The position numbers and the translations under genes were made by a program. Below the pieces are notes generated by a model. The model had not been told where the DNA came from. It did no database searches and worked only from the letters and a program-made list of their open reading frames with translations. Positions 50,765-58,555 of a DNA stretch of 58,555 bases are shown here, in pieces. Position 1 is the first letter of the stretch. Every line of letters begins with the position of its first letter. Origin of the DNA: Zygnema cylindricum (lineage: Eukaryota; Streptophyta; Zygnematophyceae; Zygnematales; Zygnemataceae); contig JBBHKE010001612.1 of NCBI GenBank assembly GCA_037447655.1, positions 382,677 to 441,231 on the forward strand, given 5' to 3'.

Positions 50765-51722
50765 GGGTACTTTCGTATGTGCTAAAGTTAGAGTTATTTT
50801 CTGTCTTTTTCCTCTATAACTTAAAAAAAGAGAAAATCCGCAGCCGTACCAAAAAAACGAAATTAACACCGTCCAAGTTGCGTTACCTTACAACTATAAA
50901 TGTATTGCAATTTGTCGTCTAACGCGAAGCAGTTTGTCGTCTAGAGCATTTCGACCCAATTTCGCGTCTTTCCAGCTCATCTTCAAACTTCATATAAAAT
51001 CACCTCGCGAGGTGATTTTAAATAAAGTTCCATGAGGTAAACGAATAGGCAGATGTTGTCGCACGTGCCGGAAGTTTTTTACAATTTTTGGCGCGGAGTA
51101 CCAAAAAAAAACCCACCGCATGTTTCCAGCCTGTGCGTGACTTTCTTTCGTGCGCTTTTTTCTGTAAAGGGGCCGTGGAGGGGGTTTCGACCAACGGACG
51201 CCATTTCGCAAAAGCGAAGTCCGCGAAAGCGCCTATCTCTCTCCCCCTCTCCCACTAACGCGTCTATATCACAATTCTTGCAGTGAAAAAAGACAAGAAA
51301 GGTATCAAATGAAAGATCTATAAACAATATTTATTTTGGCTATCTTTTAGCTTATTTTGGTGGTAAGTAGAGTGAGAAAGGACGGAAAAACAAAATCGGG
51401 AAACCATGGCGGGATGTTTTGGAATTTGTGACGTCGATGCTATCATAAGTATGCGTGACGTCAAAATGTCACAAACCCTAAACATCTACAATGTCACAAG
51501 TAGCTAGACGTCTACAACCGTCTCTATTTTGTAAACGTCATCAATTGTCGCGAGTTTTGTACGCGTCTACAATCGTCACAAATTACACCCACGTCTACAT
51601 CCGTCACAATCTAAAGTTACGATTTCATTTCTTTACATACGAATGCTCTAAAAGTTGTATGGAGAATCTTCGCTAAAAAACAAAGTAACAAGACTAAGTT
51701 TCGGTTACACGCGAAAGCACCC
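50765..51722. mobile_element. TIR element, 958 bp, TAA target duplication (Harbinger-like?)
   Basis: Ends GGGTACTTTCGTATGT and, inverted, GGGTGCTTTCGCGTGT (13 of 16 equal). Flanked by TAA at 50762-50764 and 51723-51725. The paralogous site at about 32501-32507 is uninterrupted. A 3-bp TAA/TTA duplication suggests the PIF/Harbinger superfamily. No transposase frame seen. 51450-51620 inside it is a degenerate repeat of GTCTACAATCGTCACAA type. Confidence 0.75.
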
Positions 51723-53095
51723 TAACAGTCCACTGTAGCGACGGTTTGGCGATTTCTGACGTGACAATCTAATTTGGCGGTCGTCACGGCGATTGCAGCT
51801 GGCGACATTTGTCGGCGATCCCTATAAATGTCGCATTGGAACAGAATACTTTAACACGTGTCATGTCATGTTTTGCGTGTCAGGGGCGCGTGGTTTTTCT
51901 TTCCACCTGTGCTACTTTTTGAAAATGAGTTTTTAAGTGCCACGTGGAAAGTTTTGGAAGCTAAAAGCGCCGAAGCGACGTCCCTGTCGTGTCCTATTGA
52001 GCACGGTAGGTCAGATTAGTCTCGGATGACGTCATAGCTCATTGGACTTTTGGCCTTTTGCGCTCTGGCGCAAACTCCGTTGATCAGCGCATGACAAATA
52101 TAGGATGTACAAAGGATGTACAAATATTTGATTTTTCGAATAGCAAAGTTTGAATCCGCTTATATCAATTAGCTAATCAAGATTGGCTCGTGGCGATCCG
52201 ACGGTGAAAATTGCACACAATCATCCTCCTTGCTGGTCAAAAAATCCATCGTACGGTTCTAATTTTGCGCCACTACTGTACCTTTTCAAAGTTCCCTCGC
52301 TCGGATCTCATTCCGTACGCGCCATCGTCATTTTCAAGACGCGCGAAAAGTTCAAAATGCCAAAACGACCAAACTTCATATTTTGAAAGCCGTCTGAACT
52401 TTCATCCTTGGTACGATCTCTGGCCAGCTGCAATCTGGTTGGCTGTTTAAATTCAGCCGATCACAAACCATCATATTACAGTTACGGCACTTGTGACAAA
52501 CGTCCTAGTAATGCTGGACCACAAATGGCTCACATTCGACCAATCAAAAGCCTCTATTCAAGGCATTTAGCACTTGCGACAAATCGTACTAGTACGAATT
52601 GATTTTGGCACGAAGATAGCCAATGAAAACGTCTACATGCAATTTTGTCCCGATTTGAATGACTGTACGGATACATACCAAATGGCTAATCCGTCCAGCC
52701 AATCGAAAATAATCATTTGAAATAGGACCGTACGGAAAAAAATTAGTTACGGCTGACCTGCCTTTTCATTAAATAAAGCCAACAGAGATCTTCAACGAGT
52801 CACTCCTACCGCGTTTCAGGGAATCTAAAATTTTGTCGCCTTCTGAACATCTTTGCGCTTTCACATTTTTTGTCGCGTAGCGCACCTTCCGAACCAAATT
52901 CCGAACCTGCTCCCAAATTTTCGGAAACTGTCGGAAACTTTCGGAGAAAAAAAAAAAAAAAAAAGAGCTCTTACTTCTCTTCCGAAAAAGTAAAAAAAAA
53001 GGATTATTTATTTTTTGGGAACCTTTTCCCTAATTTTCAGATTTCCGCAATTTCGTACAGTACGGTAATTTTGTCGCATTATAGTTAGGCCCACC
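51723..53095. repeat. Duplicated spacer, right part, copy 2
   Basis: Parallel to 32507-34530. Ends with CCGAACCAAATTCCGAACCT and a GTACGG-containing stretch just 5' of the small gene. TGACGTCA at 52027-52034. Confidence 0.7.
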
Positions 53096-53935
53096 ATGGA
53101 ATTGTGGGTCCCTTTGGAGTTCGAATTGGAGAGGGAGGTTTTTCTCGACTCGGAAATACCGTCCGAAATGGCACGGAAGGTACTTTTTTTTTTTCGTTGT
53201 GTTTCAAAGTTTTTTTTTTTTTCAGTTTTTTTAGGGATTTTTGTTTTTGGGTTTTCTGAATTTTTCTAATTTACCCAAATCTTAGCAAAAGTTTATCATT
53301 TTTTTGCCAAAAAACTCGAAATTTTCCCATTTTCTTATTTTCCCCCTATTTTTTTCCCCATGTATTTTCCCCATTTTTTTTTTAACCATTTGTTTTTTTT
53401 TGTTTTCGACCTTTTTTTTGTTTAACCTTTTGTTTCAACATTTTTTTTTATATTTTTTTTTACAGATTGCCGAAATTCAGGCCCAAAATTTGTTTTTAAA
53501 TGCCGAAAACATTTTCGAAGATGTCGGAGTTTTGGTCCAGATAGCTATTCTTTATATTTTTGGAAAGGTTAGTTTTTTTTTTTTTTTTTTTCGTTCTTTT
53601 ATTTATTAATTTGTTTTTTGATCAGAACTGCAAAAGATTTCCACAATTGGTTAGCTTTCTTTTGATTTTTATTTTATGTTTTGTGTGAATGGAATCATGC
53701 TACTGTACGGTACGGAACCAGACCGCACGGTACGGAATCCTAACTTATAGTAGGAAATTACATTGTATAGTACAAAACTGTACGGAATAGAACGATTAAC
53801 TGTCCTTTTTTTTACTGCGTATTTTTTTTTTCTTTTCCCCAGCTCCTAAGCGCCGAGAAAGAAATAGTTTTTTTGAAATCCAAAATATCCACCGCACCCC
53901 AACCACCAAAAATGGAAAAAACTGCATGTTTTTAA
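53096..53935 (+). CDS. Small three-exon gene of unknown function
   Basis: ATG in good context (CCCACCATGG). Exons 53096-53179 (MELWVPLEFELEREVF..., donor GTACTT), 53466-53567 (IAEIQAQNLFLNAENIFEDV..., donor GTTAGT) and 53843-53935 (LLSAEKEIVFLKSKI..., stop TAA), all phase 0 with T-rich acceptors. Predicted 92 residues, amphipathic, with heptad character in exons 2 and 3. The LNAEN motif recalls gene B (RLNAENQHLNG). It may continue by splicing into the acidic region to the right instead of stopping. In module 1 the matching place is a CT microsatellite. No family recognised. Confidence 0.55.
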
Positions 53936-54109
53936 TATTTCTTTATTCATTATTTCTTTTGTTTTTTCTTTATTCCTTTATTCCTTATTTTTTTTTTGTT
54001 TATTTATTTATTCATTTTCTTATTTTTGTCTTCCGAAACAATTCAACGGAGAAGAATGAAAACGAAGAAGAGAGGAGGAGGGAGAGAGAGAGACATACAA
54101 GGAGGAGGA

Positions 54110-54526
54110 TGATACGCGGGGTCGGCCATTACGAGCGACAAAGATAAATCTGAGCGCCACAGATTTCCGACTCCGGAGCAGAATAACACAAGGCTCAGAT
54201 AGAATAAGTCACCAGGCAGTTTGATCAGAATTTAGAGTGGGTAGAGATAAGACAAACACAGAGAAGCTTCAGACAGATTTGTTACTTCCCATTATAAGAA
54301 TAGAAGTACAATTGATGTAAGACAAAGTTGGACAAATTGTCCCTATTAATAAAGCTGGATTCCTTTTCTGTCTTTTCTGTTCTGTGAATGATGATTGCCT
54401 ACTCCTGTGCACACAACTAAATAGCCTAACGCTAACACACTCACTAAGTGGCGGTTCAATCATAATCTGCCACGTGTAGAATGTCCACCGCACAATAAAA
54501 CGTGGGGGACAACAGCATGTAAATCA
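54110..54526 (+). mobile_element. Solo LTR of another retrotransposon family
   Basis: 417 bp with inverted ends TGAT...ATCA and a perfect 5-bp target duplication GAGGA (54105-54109, 54527-54531). A polyadenylation signal AATAAA stands at 54348-54353 on the plus strand, supporting this orientation. It shows no similarity to the copia or TRIM LTRs. It splits the Glu-rich tract of the acidic region. Confidence 0.8.
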
Positions 54527-55312
54527 GAGGAGGAGGAGGAAGAGACGGAGGAGGAGATGGAGAAGAAGGAGAAAAGAAAAAGGGAGGAGGAGGAGAGGGA
54601 AAGTAATCCAGGGAAGAAAATGAAATCAGGAAATGAGGAGGAGGAGGAGCGGGAGGAAGAGGAGGAAGAGGGGGGAGAGGAAGAGGATGAGGAGGAGGGG
54701 GAGGAGAGGGAGAGAATGTTTTGGACCATCAGAGACAACAAGGACCAGGAAGGAGATTCGGAGGAGGGAGAGGAAGAGGAGGAGGAAGAGGAGGAGGGAG
54801 AGGAAGAGAAGGGGGAAGAGGAGGGAGATGAAGAGGAGGTGGAAGAGGAGGAAGAGGAGGAGGAACAGGGAGAGGAAGAGGAGGAGGGGGAGGAGAGGGA
54901 GAGAATGTTTTGGACCATCAGAGACAACAAGGACCAGGAAGGAGATTCGGAGGAGGAGGGAGAGGAAGAGGAGGAAGAGGAGGGAGAGGAAGAGGAGGAT
55001 GAGGAGCGGGAGGAGAGCGAGAGAATGTTTTGGGACATTAGAGACAACAAGGACGAGGAAGGAGATTCGGAGGAGGAGGAGGAGGAGGAGGGAGAGGAAG
55101 AGGAGGAAGAGAAGGAGGAGGAAGAGGAGGAGGAGGAGGGAGTGGACGAGGAGGAGGAGAAGGAGGAGGAAGAGGAGGAGGAGGAGGGAGTGGACGAGGA
55201 GGAGGAGGGAGTGGACGAGGAGGGGGAGGAAGGGGAGGAGGTGGAGAGGGTGAGGGGAGGAAGACGACGACGGATCAACGACATTTTTTCTTTCTTTTTT
55301 CGGTTTTTTTAA
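54527..55312 (+). pseudogene. Glu-rich repeat region, copy 2
   Basis: Open for about 250 codons from 54557 to TAA at 55310. One NPGKKMKSGNE unit as in copy 1, then three copies of RERMFWTIRDNKDQEGDSEE separated by Glu runs, ending in RRRRINDIFSFFFRFF. Removing the solo LTR and one GAGGA joins the upstream Glu frame to this frame. Its paralogue at 34893-36172 has expanded a different unit. A real acidic, disordered protein is possible; interruption by the LTR and absence of a clear start argue for decay. Confidence 0.45.
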
Positions 55313-57443
55313 ATGAAAGTAAAAGATATAAAAAAGAAGAAGGGAAAGAAAAGAGGAAAAAGGAAAGCAGGAAAAAAAAGAAGAGAGAGAGGATAAAAGA
55401 AAAACGGGGAAAAAAAAAAGGTTCCGAAAATTGTGGTCTATTTTTGGAGATTCGGAAAAAAACGTTTTTGGAGATTTTAAAGAAAAAATCGAAAGAGGAA
55501 ATAAGAAATAATGTTAGTTTTTAGTTTGAAGGTATTTTTTTTGTTTTTAACTTTTCGGTTTTAGACTCGAGTACCGTGAGAGTTTTTTTGTTATTTTTTT
55601 CTCTTTTTTTCTCGTCAAATTTTGGGAATTTAGGCTTTTGGTTTTTTTTTTTCTTTTTTTTTTCAATTATTTTAGTTTTTTTTTCCAATTTTTTTGGGGG
55701 TTTTTTTTTTTTACTTTAGGGTTTTTTTAAACTTTGAGTTTCTTTTTTTATAGAAATTTGGGGTTTTTTATGTTTTTTTTTTTTTTTTTTCAGTTTTTTG
55801 AGTTTTATTTTCCATTTTTTGGGGTTTTTTAATATTTATTTTTTTCTTTTTGTTTTTTCTGGAGGGGGAGGGGAGGGGAGGGAAAGAGTCATTTTTTTTT
55901 GTTTAGTGAGAAATTCTTGAGTTTTAAGAGTTTTTTTTTCTCTTTTCTTTTTCTTTTAGCTTAATTCTTTTTTCTTGAAGTTTCGAAAGCATGTAACTTT
56001 GTCAATTTTCCGTTACAGTAAAAAACAGTTGTCGTTTTTTTTTTTTTTTTTGTTTTTTCTGGTGTTTCTTTTTATTTTATTGTTTATTTATTTTTTTATT
56101 TTGTTCTGTTTTTTTTTTTCTTTTCCGTGTTACACATGATTATTTTTTGTTCTTTGTTTTTTAAAATTTATTTCTTTTTTATTTATTTTTATTTGGTTAC
56201 TTATTTATATAAAGTTCCTTTATATTGTTGTTTATGGCTTTTTTTTCTATCTTTATTTAATTATTTTGTTTATTTTTTCTACAAATTTTTTTTTTTTAAA
56301 GGCTGTTTTCAGTTATTTTGCAGTTCTGCAATTTACAACTTTTTTATTTTCAATAAAATATTTGTCGGGAAAAAAATGCACTCGTCGATCGAAAAAAACA
56401 AAAAAGATAGAAAATGTCAAAAGACTTCAAACAAAACAAAAAAACAGATGTCACATAAGACTTAAAGAAAAGACAAAACAATAAAAACAAACATTAGAAA
56501 AAAGACATTAAAAAAAAATAAAAAATTTAAACAGTTGTGTTTTTGCGCCCCTCCCCCTTTGGCCAGCCGGCCTCCCCCTTCTTCCCTCGTTGTTAAATTG
56601 ACACCCTCAAATGCAGAAAAAGAACAAGCAGGATTCTGAAAATACAAATCATGAGAACACTTCCATCGAAAAAGAAATATCAAATATACAGCAAAAAATA
56701 GAATAAAATAGGAATTATTAGAAAACACTAAATAAAATAGGGTTTTTTCCCACAAAATAGCCTAGGAATAATTAAATAAACCTAAAAAAAGAAGGGATAT
56801 TTCTCACAATACCATAGGAATGATCCAAAACATCCATAAAAAACAACTATAGGACCACATTTTTATTATTTTCAAGGATAAGGATATTTATTTCATTACA
56901 AAAAAAAAAAAAAAAGTGAAAATTCAAATTAATTCTATTATCACAAAAGCTACATTAAGGCCTACAATTTGAATAAGCTATTTTAAACTATTTTAGTTCA
57001 AGTATTTTAAATAAACTGAAATAACAAAAAGGGACGAGATAAGGGACGTGCGTTTTCTTAAAAACTGAAATAAAACCTGAAATTCAATATCAAATAAATG
57101 AACATTTACATTTAATTGAAAATGAACATCGATTATTTTATGAAGATGCAGAAACAGTATATTTCCAACAAAATCTGTCAGAAAACGGATATGAAAATAT
57201 TATATAGACAAAATATAATATAACAAATAGTTTAATGGAATCAACAATTTCCAATGGACTAAACAATTTAAAACAGGGAAATGTTTAATATGCAGTCACA
57301 AATTTTTTGGACTAAAGCAAAAAAAAATAAGAATGAAGAAATATCAAATTGTTACAAGGGGTACAAACGGAAGTTCACCTTTTTTTCAAAATGTGTCAAA
57401 ATTTTGGACCGCAGCGACTACGACCACCGATTCGCTAAAGTAA
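55313..57443. other. T-rich then AT-rich stretch of module 2
   Basis: Parallel to 36173-37275 in order (poly-T, short G-rich tract near 55862, ATGCACTCGTCGATCGAAAAA near 56375). No gene, RNA or element end recognised. Confidence 0.5.
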
Positions 57444-57780
57444 CGGAAACTGAAACTGAAACTGAAAACTGAAAATGATAATGAAACCGAAACTGAAAAT
57501 GAATCTGAAACTGAAACTGAAACTGAAACCAGAATTTCAACAGAACTGCAACTTCAACCGACACTTAAAACAACAACTGGAACGTAAACTGAAACTTAAA
57601 CTAAAACTAAAACTAAAACTGAAACCTAAGTTGAAACTGCAACTGAAAACTGGAACTGAAACTGCGACTGCAACCTACACTTAAACTGAAAGTGAAACTT
57701 AAACTGAAGCTGACCACTGAATACTGAAACTGAAACTTCAACTGCAAACCGACAGTTATACGAAAACTGAAACTAAAATT
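57444..57780. repeat. Hexamer satellite (GAAACT)n, right end of module 2
   Basis: Degenerate GAAACT units with the same leader sequence as the array at 37276. Confidence 0.9.
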
Positions 57781-58555
57781 AAAATGACAAAAAATTAGGA
57801 GTACAGCAAAAAAACAAGCATGATTATTTTTTTTTAAATTTAGAAAGCGAGAAATTGACAGAAGCGAAACTGTATTTTTCAAAATCTTTAATATTCTGGA
57901 GACTTTTTGTATTTTTCAAAATGCTTCAGATTCCGCAAACTTTCTATAATTTCAAATCTTTAAGATTCCGGAAACTATTGGCAGTATTTGAACCGACACT
58001 TATTCCGAAACCTTACCGATAAATATAAAAAATAAAAAATAAAAAAACAAAAAAAAGTGGATGGAGTTTAAATTTTCGACTGTTTTGTTAAAATACTAAA
58101 TTTTTCTCTTTCGGGAAAAACTATTTTTTGTCTTTTCTGCATCACTGAAACAAAATGGAGATTATTATCATTTTTTTTTTGTTTTTTTTTTTTTTTTATT
58201 AATACATTTTTATTTTAACAGAAAACGAATTTGACGCTTAACACAAAACCGCCCAAAAAAAAATACGAATATTCATAATTGAATCTTAAAAAAATAAAAA
58301 ATACAGTAATGGGAAAAAGAATCCCTCTACCCTACCCTTCCTCCCTTCATTGTTGAATTCCACCTCCTCCCCTTACCTCTTCTCCTCCCCCTACCCCTAA
58401 CCCCCCCCTACACTTACCCTCCCCTCTCCTTCCGCTACCCCTAACTCTCCTTCCCCCAACCCCCCCCTCTCCCTCTCCCTCTCCCTCTCCTTACCCCAAA
58501 CCACATTGCCCTCACCTTCATCGCATTGCTGAATTCCACCTCCGTTGGATATCCT
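57781..58555. other. Right edge of window, AT-rich then pyrimidine-rich
   Basis: Continues the match to 37816-38300. 58320-58500 is C/T-rich with scattered CCCCTAA; no gene. Confidence 0.5.

Noticed and set aside
58380-58500. Telomeric CCCTAA repeat at the window end
   Set aside because: Only scattered CCCCTAA-like pieces in C/T-rich DNA, not a tandem array; a similar stretch occurs internally at 39230.

Overview
The window is nuclear DNA of a eukaryote. Genes are split by GT-AG introns, simple repeats are abundant, and mobile elements include LTR retrotransposons, a miniature LTR element and TIR DNA elements. Two runs of ten Ns mark assembly joins at 17214 and 28717. The species cannot be named. 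The one well-conserved gene, a P2B Ca2+-ATPase, looks from memory closer to plant or protist pumps than to animal PMCAs near its C-terminus, so an alga, another protist or an early-diverging lineage are all possible.

Layout. 243-4913 (+): 3' half of the Ca2+-ATPase, with decayed copies of its own exon pieces in its introns and one catalytic exon segment not found. 4914-7638: repeats, no clear gene. 7639-12968 (-): a nearly complete Ty1/copia element with two LTRs, three nonsense codons and one frameshift. About 13511-17085 (-): a multi-exon gene with an acidic stretch, a PHD-like zinc finger and an FN3 domain. One of its introns holds a 516-bp miniature LTR element (TRIM) whose LTRs carry a tRNA-like sequence, and its acidic exon is split by a solo LTR of the same family. 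17453-17542 (+): last exon of a probable Tim44/MRPL45-like gene.

From about 17940 to the right end the window is mostly two copies of one large module (about 17940-38600 and 41880-58555). Each copy runs: degenerate GAAACT-type hexamer satellite, a minus-strand coiled-coil gene (20693-22986 and 44916-46872), a long CpG- and GTACGG-containing spacer, a plus-strand Glu/Lys-rich repeat region (34893-36172 and 54527-55312), then hexamer satellite again. The two copies have decayed differently. Copy 1 lost the small exons kept at 53096-53935. Copy 2 seems to have lost the first coding exon of the coiled-coil gene. Private transposon insertions in one copy have an empty site in the other. An additional partial copy of the spacer starts right after the 28717 gap. 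The modules are separated by a spacer (38600-41880) with a degraded Sen1/senataxin-like fragment.

No CRISPR array, rRNA or intact tRNA gene was seen. Much of the window is CT/GA, AT or hexamer repeat; long Ser-Leu, Glu-Arg or Ser-only open frames in it are treated as repeat artefacts unless splice borders or paralogue conservation support coding.
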